Counted from the first letter of the stretch, positions 46,186 to 56,127 are shown. The stretch: 64,000 bases of DNA from Cyclobacterium sp. SYSU L10401 (GCF_010993705.1 NZ_WOFO01000002.1:434001-498000); one strand, 5' to 3'. Made by a program: numbers and translations. Notes: a model not told the origin generated them from the sequence alone.

Positions 46186-47440
46186 AATGGATCGCATATT
46201 TAAAGATAAACTAGAAGCTTATCGTCCTGTGTTTACCGAAAAAGCCTGGGCTGATTTTGCTCCTCAATTAAGCAAAAACTACTGGTGGAAATCCTGGTGG
46301 GGTTTTGCTGCCATTTCAGGTATCGTTATACTGGGCCTTTACCTTTTATATCCCTCCTTCACCGCGGAAATACCAGGGGAAAACCTTTCATTAGCAGAAA
46401 GTCAATCCCCAGCACTACCTTCCCCCTTGGTAGCGGAACCCAAGGGGTTTCCATCGGTAATGGATAGCTCCAGAAAAGAAAAACTGGCCAAAAAGGAACA
46501 GGCTGATCCAGCCGACTTAAAAAAGAAAAGGGAAAAACCGGTGGATTCCAATAGCCTGCCGGTGGCAGGAAAAACCAGAACAATAAACAGTACTCTTGAA
46601 AGGAAAGAACCTATTCCAATTTTCCCTGATCAGCAGGGTGTGAAATGGAAAGCGATGAAGCAGCACTCCCAAAGCAGACACCAGTATCATTACAGCGATC
46701 CGGAGCTGATGCGCCATTTGCTGAAAATTGATGACCAAACATTGATCCCTCCTTCCAGCGTCGTAAAAGGTACAGGCGACTTTAACCAAATTAAAGAACC
46801 ACTGCATTGGGATGTAACGGTAGGTCCGGTTGTCAGTTGGTTGTATCCGGTAGATGGCTTCAGTTCCACGCGCTTACCCTATTCGGAAGAATTATTTTCC
46901 TGGCGATTCCCGGGTGTGAAAATAGCACTGGTGGTCAACCAAAAATGGTCTTTATCTGCGGGGGTGATGGGTGGCAATACCGTTAATTACATTGCGGTTG
47001 GGGAGGACTATCCGACTGAAAACCTGGTGCATTTCCCCGATTGGTCGGAGGTAACCTATACGGTTGAAAACATAAAGATTGAAACCAGACAGCTGCTCTT
47101 GCCCCTTTCCCTGCAGTACCATCAAAAGATCATGGGTAATTTTGGGATGAATTTCAAAGTTGGACTTCTTGTCCATCATATTGGCGATCAAAACTTTGTT
47201 TACAATAAGCCAATATTTGCCTCATCATTAGGCATTTCCACTTCGCTTCCTCCAGATACCTGGCAACTGTCCTATCTTCAGGGTGGTTTGGGTTTTAGCT
47301 ATGAAATAGGCAAACGGTTTTCCACCTATCTGGAAGGGGAATATTGGAAAGGAATCCAACCTATTGGTGGCGAGGAGCATCGGTATCACCTGATGGGCAT
47401 CTCTTTCGGGCTCAATTACCATTTGTTTCCAAAAGAATAA
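46172..47440 (+). CDS. Membrane-anchored protein with C-terminal beta-barrel-like domain, partner of the sigma factor
   Basis: 422 residues. A short cytoplasmic stub (DRIFKDKLEAYRPVFTEKAWADFAPQL) resembles the sigma-binding segment of Bacteroidota anti-sigma proteins. One membrane helix follows (~39-57, FAAISGIVILGLYLLYP), then a Lys/Pro-rich linker to ~150. The C-terminal ~220 residues look like an outer-membrane barrel (VTVGPVVSWLYPVDGF, KWSLSAGVMGG, GFSYEIGKRFSTYLEGEYW, GISFGLNYHLFP). It overlaps the sigma gene by 14 bp. It may connect an envelope signal to sigma; this is inference. Confidence 0.75.
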   Translation: MEKDKMDRIFKDKLEAYRPVFTEKAWADFAPQLSKNYWWKSWWGFAAISGIVILGLYLLYPSFTAEIPGENLSLAESQSPALPSPLVAEPKGFPSVMDSSRKEKLAKKEQADPADLKKKREKPVDSNSLPVAGKTRTINSTLERKEPIPIFPDQQGVKWKAMKQHSQSRHQYHYSDPELMRHLLKIDDQTLIPPSSVVKGTGDFNQIKEPLHWDVTVGPVVSWLYPVDGFSSTRLPYSEELFSWRFPGVKIALVVNQKWSLSAGVMGGNTVNYIAVGEDYPTENLVHFPDWSEVTYTVENIKIETRQLLLPLSLQYHQKIMGNFGMNFKVGLLVHHIGDQNFVYNKPIFASSLGISTSLPPDTWQLSYLQGGLGFSYEIGKRFSTYLEGEYWKGIQPIGGEEHRYHLMGISFGLNYHLFPKE

Positions 47441-47562
47441 AAATCGTGACGATCTGAAAAAACAATACTTTCCTTTGATTTCATTTTTTGTTACTTTTAA
47501 AGCTAATTGTAAACTAATCATGGTATAAACGCCCTCAATTGGCCAATTAAATTTCACCCAAC

Positions 47563-50502
47563 ATGCCTAATAATTTGCTTACTTCAAGCCCATCAATCTT
47601 TCAAAAAGTCTTATATGGAATGACCCTTCTGGTCACTTCCTTGTTCACTTTCAGCTGTAAAAAAGAGGAACCGAAAACTCCTTTTTCCCTGAGTGAAAAA
47701 TATTATTCAGACAGTACCCAATTGTATTTACCGGAAGATTTGGAAGCCACCCTATGGGCAGAATCGCCCCAGTTTTTTAATCCTACCAATATGGATGTGG
47801 ATGCCCGGGGCCGAATTTGGGTGACCGAAGCGTTAAATTACCGCTTGTTCCGAAATGATCCGGAAAAATTCAAAAACCATGAAGCAGGGGATCGGGTGAT
47901 GATTCTGGAAGATAAAGACGGAGATGGAAAAGCGGAAACTTCCAAAGTATTCGTGCAGGACAGGGACCTGACCGCCCCATTGGGCATCTCGGTTATTGGC
48001 AACAAAGTCATCGTTTCCAGTGGTCCCTCCATTATCATTTATACCGACGAAAACGGGAATGATAAACCGGATAAAAAAGAAGTGTTTTTAACAGGCTTTG
48101 GGGGATTGGACCATGACCACGGCCTGCATGCAGTGGTGGCCGGACCCGACGGTAACTATTACTTCAATGCCGGCAATGCAGGGCCACATATTGTGACGGA
48201 TAAAAGCGGCTGGACACTCCGCTCCGGAAGCTTGTACAATGGGGGTTCTCCGCATATGAAGGATAACAAACCGGGCATGGTCAGCGACGATGGAAAAATG
48301 TGGGTAGGCGGCATTGCCTTGCGGGTCAATCCGGACGGCACCGGCATGAAAGTGCTGGGCCATAATTTTCGAAACTCCTATGAGTTAGCCCTGGATTCTT
48401 ACGGGAATATGTGGCAAAATGACAACGACGACGACGGAAATAAAGGCGTACGGGTTTCCTGGCTGATGGAAGGGGGCAATATGGGCTATTTCAATGCGGA
48501 TGGATCACGGCGATGGCAGGCAGACCGCCGACCGGGTCAGTCCACCGTAACCGCTCACTGGCACCAGGATGATCCGGGAGTCATCCCAATGGGAGACAGT
48601 ACGGGTGCAGGATCGCCTACCGGAGTTACCTTTTACGAAAGTGATTTAATGGGAGAAAAATATCGCGGTACCTTACTTGCAGGCGAGGCCGGCCGTAATG
48701 TGATTTTAGCCTACAAACCTGAACCAACGGGAGCCGGATTTAAACTAAAACGCCATAATCTGATCACCTCCCTCAGGGAAGAAGAGGTGGAAGAAGCACA
48801 AAGCCGGTCCACAGATGAAGATAAGTCTAAATGGTTTCGGCCCAGTGATGTGCTGGTGGGCACGGACGGAGCCATCTATGTGGCCGATTGGTACGATGGA
48901 ATGGTGGGAGGCCATCGCATGATCGACAGTACCGGCTATGGAAGAATTTACCGCATTACCCCCAAGGGTAAAAACCTGCCCAAACCTGAAATCGACCTGA
49001 ACAGCACGCAAGGGCAAATAGCAGCACTATTGAATCCTGCCGTTAATGTGCGAAATGCGGGTTTTGCGCTGTTGGCTGAAAAAGGAGACGCAGCTGTAGA
49101 TGCGGTAAAGGAAATTTTGAACGATGAAAATCCCTACCATCGGGCGCGTGCCATATGGCTGTTGGCAACGATGGGTGAGGCAGGAATAGCGGCCGTTGAA
49201 AGTCAGTTGGATGCCGACAATCCGGACCTAAGGATAACCGCTTTCCGTGCTTTGCGTCAGGCAAAGGTTGATTTTTTACCCCATGCCCGTCAATTGAGCA
49301 GCGATCCATCTCCGGCAGTTCGCCGTGAAGTGGCGCTGGCCCTTCAGGATATGCCTCAGCATGAAGTAGAAGAGACCCTGGTGGAGTTGGCATCCCAACA
49401 TGAAGGCAATGACAGGTATTATGTGGAAGCACTGGGCCTGGCCATGGAGGGAAAGGAAGAAACAATTTTCCCGGTATTGCAGCAAGAATTGGGAGGTGAT
49501 GCCCTAAACTGGAAACCCGGATATGCCGACCTGATATGGCGCCTGCATCCGAATCAAGCCATCGAAAGCTTAAAAGAAAGGGCCCTTTCCCCAGAACTGT
49601 CCGCTGCCCAGCGCCAGCAATCGGTAGCTGCACTTGGTTTTATCCATGAGCAGGAAGCGGTCAATGCCATGCAGGAATTAGCCGCATCTGATATGATGGG
49701 GGTAAAAGACCGGGCCTTGTGGTGGCTGCGCTACCGCAGAAACAATGAATGGAATGCCTTTGCCATGGAAATACCGGAGCTGGAAGCCAATCTCAGCCCG
49801 GAAATTCAGGAAGAGATGCTGGCACTAAAAGCCATTCTGGAAAATACTACTACTTCCAAAGCCGAAAAAATCAAGGCAGGAAAAGCCATGGCAGGTGACC
49901 GTATCGGGGGCATCATGTTGCTGGCCCTGGCAGAGAAAAAGGCCCTTTCGGAAGACCTGATAACGGAAATCAGCCCGGATATCTTCCAAAATCCGGAGCA
50001 AGCCACACGGGTACTGGCGGGAGATTATTTCACCCATGCCTCCAAACCTGATGCGCTATCCGTATCGGAAATTACAGCCCTGGAAGGCGATCCTGCCAAA
50101 GGAAAGCTGGTTTATCAGGGCAAATGCACCACCTGTCACCGCATTGGTGAGGAAGGCCGGAACATTGGTCCTGACCTGAGCATGATCGGAGCCAAACTGG
50201 ACCAGGAGGGCTTATTGGATGCCATCATCCATCCCAGTGCAGGGGTAGCTTTTGGCTATGAAATGTGGCTGATTACCTTAAAAAATGGAACGGTAGCTGC
50301 CGGGTTCCTTCAGGCAGATGGGCCCATTGTGGTACTGGAAGGCATGCAAAATGAAGCCTACAATATACCTTCCGAAGATATTGCCTCCCGGAAGCGGTTT
50401 GCCCGCAGCATCATGCCGGAACCTGGTGAATTGGACATGAATGAAAGCGATGTGGCACATCTTACGGCTTATTTGGAGGGGTTGAATTCGAAGGGGGATT
50501 GA
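47563..50502 (+). CDS. PVC-type heme-binding CxxCH protein (propeller - HEAT - cytochrome c), lipoprotein
   Basis: 979 residues. Lipobox FTFSC gives Cys32. Residues ~50-470 are a dehydrogenase-like propeller (FFNPTNMDVDARGRIWVTEALNYR, GLDHDHGLHAVVAGPDGNYYFNAGN, VYVADWYDGMVGGHR-like segment). Residues ~480-800 are HEAT-like repeats. The cytochrome c domain has Cys855-Thr-Thr-Cys858-His859 and IMPEPG with a likely axial Met near 953. These proteins are frequent in Planctomycetes and Cyclobacteriaceae and are linked to periplasmic carbohydrate oxidation. Downstream lies an AraD1 gene, which may act on the product. Confidence 0.88.
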   Translation: MPNNLLTSSPSIFQKVLYGMTLLVTSLFTFSCKKEEPKTPFSLSEKYYSDSTQLYLPEDLEATLWAESPQFFNPTNMDVDARGRIWVTEALNYRLFRNDPEKFKNHEAGDRVMILEDKDGDGKAETSKVFVQDRDLTAPLGISVIGNKVIVSSGPSIIIYTDENGNDKPDKKEVFLTGFGGLDHDHGLHAVVAGPDGNYYFNAGNAGPHIVTDKSGWTLRSGSLYNGGSPHMKDNKPGMVSDDGKMWVGGIALRVNPDGTGMKVLGHNFRNSYELALDSYGNMWQNDNDDDGNKGVRVSWLMEGGNMGYFNADGSRRWQADRRPGQSTVTAHWHQDDPGVIPMGDSTGAGSPTGVTFYESDLMGEKYRGTLLAGEAGRNVILAYKPEPTGAGFKLKRHNLITSLREEEVEEAQSRSTDEDKSKWFRPSDVLVGTDGAIYVADWYDGMVGGHRMIDSTGYGRIYRITPKGKNLPKPEIDLNSTQGQIAALLNPAVNVRNAGFALLAEKGDAAVDAVKEILNDENPYHRARAIWLLATMGEAGIAAVESQLDADNPDLRITAFRALRQAKVDFLPHARQLSSDPSPAVRREVALALQDMPQHEVEETLVELASQHEGNDRYYVEALGLAMEGKEETIFPVLQQELGGDALNWKPGYADLIWRLHPNQAIESLKERALSPELSAAQRQQSVAALGFIHEQEAVNAMQELAASDMMGVKDRALWWLRYRRNNEWNAFAMEIPELEANLSPEIQEEMLALKAILENTTTSKAEKIKAGKAMAGDRIGGIMLLALAEKKALSEDLITEISPDIFQNPEQATRVLAGDYFTHASKPDALSVSEITALEGDPAKGKLVYQGKCTTCHRIGEEGRNIGPDLSMIGAKLDQEGLLDAIIHPSAGVAFGYEMWLITLKNGTVAAGFLQADGPIVVLEGMQNEAYNIPSEDIASRKRFARSIMPEPGELDMNESDVAHLTAYLEGLNSKGD

Positions 50503-50506
50503 ATTA

Positions 50507-50552
50507 GATTGCCCTTCGGCAGGCTGCCTTCGACGGGCTCAGGCACCACAGG
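50507..50552 (+). repeat. Dispersed intergenic repeat, copy 1
   Basis: Form GATTG...CCTTCGACGGGCTCAGGCACCACAGG with an inner duplicated CCTTCGGCAGGCT. It shares the CTTCGxCxGGCTCAGGCACC core with copies at 51774, 51825, 53988, 54056 and 55456. GCCT...AGGC can pair. Confidence 0.6.
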
Positions 50553-50745
50553 AACCAGATTGATGGGCTGGGGAACGAAAATAGTTTCTTTGGTAATCAG
50601 ACGTTGGGTAATCGGAAAATTTCTGTTTAGGAGAAACAGCCGCTCCTTTTTCCGAATTGAGAAATCCGTTTAGATGCCTATTTTCTTGTCTTTTATCCCT
50701 GACCATGCTAACTTCTCCCTTTTCTAACCCTAAATCCATAAAACA

Positions 50746-51708
50746 TTGAGAATCGTACAATTTAAAAATAAGGACAACACCTCCCAGGTAGGACTGGTAG
50801 ACGGGGATCATCTTCGTGTTTTAAAGGATATTAAAAGCACCTATGCCTTGGCCCATAAGGCCTTTGATACGGGCAAGTCCCTCATTGAACTGGTTGAAGC
50901 ATTGGTAGGCAAGGAAAAGGTGCCCTATGAGCCCCTGATCTCCAATAACCAAATCCTGCTGCCCCTGGCGCATCCAGACCCTTATCGGTCGTGGATTACT
51001 GGAACAGGACTGACCCACCTGGGATCTGCCGCCTCCCGGGACAAGATGCACCAGAAACTGGAAAGTGCAGCGCCCGATGAACTGACCGATTCCATGAAAA
51101 TGTTTCAGATGGGGCTGGAAGGTGGCAAAATGGTGGATGGCGAACCCGGCGTGCAACCCGAGTGGTTTTACAAGGGCAACGGCTTATGTGTGGTACCCTC
51201 CGGTCATCCCCTGGTCTCCCCTTCCTTTGCCCTGGATGGCGGAGAAGAACCCGAACTGGCAGGACTCTACGTTATTGACCCCGATGGCAATCCTTTTCGG
51301 GTGGGCTTCGCCCTGGGCAATGAGTTTTCAGACCACAAAATGGAAAAAATCAATTACCTTTACCTGGCTCATTCCAAACTCCGGGCCAGTGCATACGGTC
51401 CTGAGGTGCTGATTAGCGAACTGCCGGATCACCTGGAGGGAGTAAGTGCGATAAAAAGGGGAAGTAAAGTGGTCTGGCAAAAGAATTTTCTAACAGGAAA
51501 TGCCAACATGAGTCACAATATAGCCAACCTGGAACACCACCATTTCAAATATGAGCTTTTCCGGCAACCCGGGGATGTACATGTGCATTATTTTGGTACG
51601 GCTGTGGCAAGCTTTGCCGATGGGATCGAGGTGCAGGACGAGGATCGATTCGAAATACAGATTCCGGAATTTGGAAAACCATTGATCAACCCTTTAAAGC
51701 AGTTGTAG
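50746..51708 (+). CDS. AraD1 family protein (FAH-fold, GguC-like)
   Basis: 320 residues starting at TTG. The upstream frame meets TAA at 50731 with no ATG, and MRIVQFKNKD fits the family's N terminus. The FAH-like core is seen in YRSWITGTGLTHLGSAASRD, PEWFYKGNG, DGGEEPELAGLYVIDPDG and NEFSDHKMEK, which carry the metal-binding Glu/Asp. GguC/AraD1 proteins act as L-2-keto-3-deoxyarabonate-type dehydratases or hydrolases in sugar-acid breakdown; the substrate here is unknown. Directly after its stop lies a 63-bp second copy of its last codons. Confidence 0.85.
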   Translation: MRIVQFKNKDNTSQVGLVDGDHLRVLKDIKSTYALAHKAFDTGKSLIELVEALVGKEKVPYEPLISNNQILLPLAHPDPYRSWITGTGLTHLGSAASRDKMHQKLESAAPDELTDSMKMFQMGLEGGKMVDGEPGVQPEWFYKGNGLCVVPSGHPLVSPSFALDGGEEPELAGLYVIDPDGNPFRVGFALGNEFSDHKMEKINYLYLAHSKLRASAYGPEVLISELPDHLEGVSAIKRGSKVVWQKNFLTGNANMSHNIANLEHHHFKYELFRQPGDVHVHYFGTAVASFADGIEVQDEDRFEIQIPEFGKPLINPLKQL

Positions 51709-51771
51709 AGGTTTGAAATATCCATTCCGGAGTTGGGGAAGCCTTTGGTGAATCCGCTGAAGCAGTTGTAG
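51709..51771 (+). pseudogene. Remnant of a second AraD1 copy (last 20 codons plus stop)
   Basis: It follows the AraD1 stop without any gap and in the same frame. It encodes RFEISIPELGKPLVNPLKQL and TAG, against RFEIQIPEFGKPLINPLKQL in the gene. Three of 20 residues differ, while about ten codons differ silently. This looks like the 3' end of an old tandem paralogue whose main part was lost by recombination. Confidence 0.8.
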
Positions 51772-51773
51772 GG

Positions 51774-51802
51774 GATTGACCTTCGACAGGCTCAGGCACC
51801 GG
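51774..51802 (+). repeat. Dispersed intergenic repeat, copy 2
   Basis: GATTGACCTTCGACAGGCTC then AGGCACCGG. Cleanest match to the family core, 3 bp after the AraD1 remnant. Confidence 0.6.
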
Positions 51803-51824
51803 TTTGAGGGGGAGGATTTAAGGA

Positions 51825-51856
51825 GATTGGCCTTCGGCGAGCTCTGGCACCACAGG
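51825..51856 (+). repeat. Dispersed intergenic repeat, copy 3
   Basis: GATTGGCCTTCGGCGAGCTC then TGGCACCACAGG; same orientation as copies 1 and 2. Confidence 0.55.
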
Positions 51857-51921
51857 CGATAGGTTGAAAGGAAATTTGAAGGAGTTTAATGGTTAAGATA
51901 CCTTCCTTAATTAAAACTAAA

Positions 51922-52809
<888 letters not shown>

Positions 52810-52818
52810 TTAAGATTG

Positions 52819-53805
52819 CTATGGCGTTTCTGTTTTTCTTTGATGGAAGGCTTCCCGGGGCCTCAGGCTAGGTGAATCAGCTGTAGGAAAATCAGGGGGG
52901 ATCGGAAAATCCACCTTGCCTGTTGCCAGCCATTCAGTGACCCGAACCAGAGTAGTTTGATAACCTGCGCAGCGGTAAGCCGGGGGATAGGTTTCCCCTT
53001 CCCAAAGATGACCCAAACTGGAATTATACACTTTTCCCTTTCCATAATCCACCACCCATTCTACCGGCCAGTTTTGGTGGGTACTGGTGCTATCATAAGC
53101 ATAAGACAGTACCTCAATATTCTTAGCATCACCTCGGGGAAAGTAATAAACTTCAGTATTTACCGTCTGCCAGGTATCCGGATATCCCTGATTGATGGGG
53201 TGTCTGTTTAAAATTTGGATAAGGGCATTAAAACGGTCACCATGCCCGGTGCCTCTTCCCTCACCAGGAAGGTATCGTTTTAAATCTCCTTTAGCATCAA
53301 TTTCCAATGCCATACCCACCGACTGGGATCTCCAACCCAGCCCTATCATTTCATTGTAAGCTTCCCAATGGGCAAATGCATTGTTGGCCGAATGAAGGAT
53401 ATATAATCCACCTCCCTGCCGCACGTATTTTTCCAAAGCCTTTTCGGCTTCTATGGACCACCTTAAATCTGAATTGTGGATATTATTGGTGTTTTGAATG
53501 ACCACGGCATATTGGTCAAATGTTGGAAGCCAGGATTGCCTTGCCATCCTGTCTTCAGGAAATGTGCTGATGTCAACTTTAAACAAACCGCTTTCTTCCA
53601 AAATCCATCGGGTAACGGCCGAAGTTTGTTGCCAATCGTGGTTGCTAAATCCATCCACAATTAAGACTTTGATTTTGTTGGTTTGTTGCGCCTGGATTTC
53701 GGGTTTAGTTACTAAAAATAAATTGATTAAAAACACTAACCGAATCCAATACACCAAAATAGATCGTTCACCAAAATTACTGAAAAAGGAAAAGACTAGG
53801 TCCAT
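52819..53805 (-). CDS. ThuA domain-containing protein
   Basis: 328 residues with an N-terminal hydrophobic leader ending at EIQAQ. The ThuA (class I glutamine amidotransferase-like) fold is seen in VLIVDGFSNHDW, QYAVVIQNTNNI, YVRQGGGLYILHSANNAFAHW and WVVDYGKGKVYNSSLGHLW. ThuA-like proteins occur in trehalose and other carbohydrate clusters, but the enzymatic activity is unknown. Forms an operon with the CE1 esterase. The ATG at 53805 gives an unusually long leader; a start at residue ~22 (near the YWIRL segment) cannot be excluded. Confidence 0.85.
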   Translation of the reverse strand: MDLVFSFFSNFGERSILVYWIRLVFLINLFLVTKPEIQAQQTNKIKVLIVDGFSNHDWQQTSAVTRWILEESGLFKVDISTFPEDRMARQSWLPTFDQYAVVIQNTNNIHNSDLRWSIEAEKALEKYVRQGGGLYILHSANNAFAHWEAYNEMIGLGWRSQSVGMALEIDAKGDLKRYLPGEGRGTGHGDRFNALIQILNRHPINQGYPDTWQTVNTEVYYFPRGDAKNIEVLSYAYDSTSTHQNWPVEWVVDYGKGKVYNSSLGHLWEGETYPPAYRCAGYQTTLVRVTEWLATGKVDFPIPPDFPTADSPSLRPREAFHQRKTETP

Positions 53806-53987
53806 GGGTTTTTTGGATAATTGGATAAGGATTTAAGACCCAAGTTAATCTAAAAAATAAAGTTTAGGCCAATTTTTGGAAAAATAATAGCTGGTTTTGG
53901 TTGCCTTTATAGCAAAAGTTGGATTATTTTTTTCAGATTGTAAGTTTTGACTTTGGACAAGCTGCCATTTTGGGCTGCTATTTTTCA

Positions 53988-54012
53988 GACTGACCCGCTC
54001 AGGTGCCGCAGG
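53988..54012 (+). repeat. Dispersed intergenic repeat, degenerate copy
   Basis: GACTGACCCGCTCAGGTGCC then GCAGG. It keeps the GCTCAGG core but has lost the CTTCGAC part. Confidence 0.35.
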
Positions 54013-54055
54013 TGCTGGGTTCAGAGAGATTGAAGAAGATTAAGAAAGATGACGG

Positions 54056-54085
54056 GATTGGCTTTCGGCGACCTAAGGCAACAGG
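54056..54085 (+). repeat. Dispersed intergenic repeat, copy 5
   Basis: GATTGGCTTTCGGCGACCTA then AGGCAACAGG; diverged but collinear with copies 1-3. Confidence 0.45.
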
Positions 54086-54185
54086 TAGTAAGGTTTAACG
54101 GAAAGTATAAAAAGGGTTTAAACCAAGCTGTTCATTAACTCCTGATAGATCATATCCTGCTTCCAAAGCTATAATTACTGAATCC

Positions 54186-54991
54186 CTATTCACTTTGCTC
54201 CGCTTTTTGTTTTCGAAAATAGTCATTGTTGTCATAGCGGGATGCCTCTACCCATTTTACATTTATTTGGGGGAGATACTGCGCCAACTCCGATTTGATG
54301 GATGAATATTTTCCTTCTCCAGCCACATTGTACCACTCGTTTGGATCCTCATTCAGGTCATACAATTCTTCGGAACCATCCTCATAGCGGATGTAGCGAT
54401 ACTCCCGGCTGACAGCCGCATGGTTGTTTCGGGCCCATGTGGTGATGGCAGGAGTTTCCCATTTACCTTTGGGGTCTTTTAAGAGGGGATAGATGCTTTT
54501 GGCTTCCATATGTTGGGGATTGGGGAGTTTGGCCAGGTCTGTAAGGGTGGGATAAATGGAAAACAAATCCACCGGCGCATCCACCCGCTGATTTTTTGGG
54601 ATACCGGGGCCGGCAAAGATCAATGGGGAAAGAGTGGCTCTATTCCAAAGTGCCACTTTGGCAAAGGTATCGTTTCCTTGATTTGGTTGTCCCCGATAAA
54701 CCCATAAATACCTGTGGTAGAAGTCCTTAAACCGGTCATAATGGCCGTTCTGGACGGGCTGCACATGGGGGCCTGACACTGGGCATTGGCAAACAACAGC
54801 CCCCGGGCTATCAGGCGGTCCAGGTTGGGTGTATGGGCATCCGGATGGCCCATACCGCCGATAAAATCGTTGAGATCGTCCACGGAAATCATCAGGATAT
54901 TAGGTGGTGACGCTTGCTTGGCCTGTAACAAGCCCATGTTTAAAACAAGTTGGAAAATAAAACAGGATAAAACAGGGTCGATTTTTTTCAT
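54186..54991 (-). pseudogene. Sulfatase pseudogene with internal deletion and frameshift (iduronate-2-sulfatase-like)
   Basis: The first frame (from 54991, or 55003) has a signal peptide, PPNILMISVDDLNDFIGGMG, the formylglycine motif CSPSR and GIYGFIGDNQIKE, then goes out of frame. The second frame resumes at about 54680 with DTFAKVALWNRATLSPLIFAGPGIPKNQRVDAPVD and runs to a normal C terminus (YIRYEDGSEELYDLNEDPNEW). Between them about 200 residues of the catalytic domain are absent, with the join near 54665-54680. Total about 270 codons against 480 or more in the family. Not functional. A similar, more decayed relative is at 15665. Confidence 0.85.
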
Positions 54992-55003
54992 TACAGGCAA
55001 CAT

Positions 55004-55306
55004 TCAGATAAATTCCATGTGGTAAAGCACCAAAAACAAGAGTACCAGGTTTATAACTGTCCTTAAAATAGCAAATAACCAATTTCTGCGCCTATTTTTT
55101 TCTTCTTCGTCATTCAATACCTGGTAAAAAAGCATGCCTATCAGGATGATATTAACAGTCAAAATAAGTAATGACAGGTAACCCACCCAGTGGGGCCAGT
55201 TCAAATATACCATCAAACCATTGAGTACATAGGCTGTCATGGTCAGGACACTCGTATTGCTATGCAGTTCCCTGGGATGAAAAAAGGATAGTGGATTGGC
55301 TTCCAT
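55004..55306 (-). CDS. Small integral membrane protein of unknown function
   Basis: 100 residues with three hydrophobic segments: TMTAYVLNGLMVYLNWP, VGYLSLLILTVNIILIGMLFY, and LFAILRTVINLVLLFLVLYHM. A charged DEEEKNRRRN loop separates the second and third. It abuts the broken sulfatase on the same strand. I do not recognise a family. Confidence 0.6.
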   Translation of the reverse strand: MEANPLSFFHPRELHSNTSVLTMTAYVLNGLMVYLNWPHWVGYLSLLILTVNIILIGMLFYQVLNDEEEKNRRRNWLFAILRTVINLVLLFLVLYHMEFI

Positions 55307-55455
55307 GATTTTAAATTGAATGAAAAATTCGGAAAAATCAAGTAAGGAGTTTTATATTATGACTTAAGTATTTTCCTTTGAGGCCAAATGACCAGTTAGC
55401 CAACGGGTATAATTCGTACAGCTTCATTAGAGATTGAAGGAAAAAGATTGAGTGG

Positions 55456-55482
55456 GATTGGACTTCGACAGGCCCAGTCCCC
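55456..55482 (+). repeat. Dispersed intergenic repeat, copy 6
   Basis: GATTGGACTTCGACAGGCCC then AGTCCCC; just downstream of the vapC stop. Confidence 0.45.
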
Positions 55483-55501
55483 AGATTGAAGAAGATAAGC
55501 T

Positions 55502-55885
55502 TTAAGGATTAAACAACAAATCATACCCTACAACTTGCTTCAATTTATTATCCAACGTCCAGAGTTGGAGTTCGTTTTTCTGTACTGCATTAAAAATTAT
55601 CGCATCGATTATTCCTACTCCATGATGAACCAAGCCAGAATGATAAGAAAGTAAACCTGATGCCATCACCAAAAAAGGTTCATCCAAAGTAGGAACCAAA
55701 GATGCATATTCCAGAATAACATTTACCTCTCTTTTGCTTTTTGCACCTTGCAACAGTTCGGCAAAAATAAGCTCAAGGCCAAACACCCTGCCATGCTCAA
55801 GAAGTTCCTGGCAAACAGTAAAGTATCTGGGATTTCCCTTCAGGTATTCAATCCAGATGGAGGTATCGAACACAACACCTCTCAT
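55502..55885 (-). CDS. vapC: VapC-type PIN-domain toxin
   Basis: 127 residues. PIN-domain acidic residues: Asp7 in VVFDTSIWIEYLKG, Glu in LIFAELLQG, Asp in GIIDAIIFNA and Asp in LWTLDNKL. VapC toxins are Mg2+-dependent ribonucleases that cut tRNA or rRNA and are held inactive by VapB. The start overlaps the antitoxin stop by 4 bp. The tRNA or rRNA target cannot be told from the sequence. Confidence 0.9.
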   Translation of the reverse strand: MRGVVFDTSIWIEYLKGNPRYFTVCQELLEHGRVFGLELIFAELLQGAKSKREVNVILEYASLVPTLDEPFLVMASGLLSYHSGLVHHGVGIIDAIIFNAVQKNELQLWTLDNKLKQVVGYDLLFNP

Positions 55886-56088
55886 TCGCGATTCAAGTCC
55901 CGTATTTCCTTCGCAGCGTACCTAAACGCCAATGGTTCATTCAAAACCGTGGCTCCCAATTGCTTGATTTTTTGGGTTCTGATGTAAGCAATTAAAGCGA
56001 TTTTTACCGTTTCTGTGATTGTATCTGCCTTGGATAATTCCATGGCTTCCGCTATCAACTCGTCAGGAATAATGGCTGTAACTTTCAT
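55882..56088 (-). CDS. vapB: VapB-type antitoxin (ribbon-helix-helix-like)
   Basis: 68 residues. A VTAIIPDELIAEAMELSKADTITETVKIALIAYI N-terminal segment fits a ribbon-helix-helix DNA-binding domain of the DUF2191/VapB type. The C-terminal tail (LNEPLAFRYAAKEIRDLNRE) would wrap the toxin. It comes first in the operon and overlaps vapC by 4 bp. An inverted repeat upstream is the likely operator. Confidence 0.85.
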   Translation of the reverse strand: MKVTAIIPDELIAEAMELSKADTITETVKIALIAYIRTQKIKQLGATVLNEPLAFRYAAKEIRDLNRE

Positions 56089-56108
56089 ATTATTAACTTT
56101 TTACGAAT

Positions 56109-56127
56109 ATACGATAAAGTATCGTAT
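56109..56127. promoter_or_regulatory. Operator-like inverted repeat of vapBC
   Basis: ATACGATA-AAG-TATCGTAT, a perfect 8-bp inverted repeat about 20 bp upstream of the vapB ATG. A further half-site (TTACGAATA) adjoins it. This fits autoregulation by the VapBC complex. Confidence 0.6.

Larger units (their letters stand above)
53806..54185. other. Intergenic with two repeat copies
   Basis: 380 bp between ThuA and the broken sulfatase. Repeat-family copies lie at 53988-54012 (degenerate) and 54056-54085. The rest is AT-rich; I see no gene. Confidence 0.5.

Noticed and set aside
49043-49633. 196-codon minus-strand ORF inside the PVC-type heme gene
   Set aside because: It lies opposite the HEAT region of a clear gene, is rich in Pro/His/Gly as expected for an antisense shadow, and has no start context.
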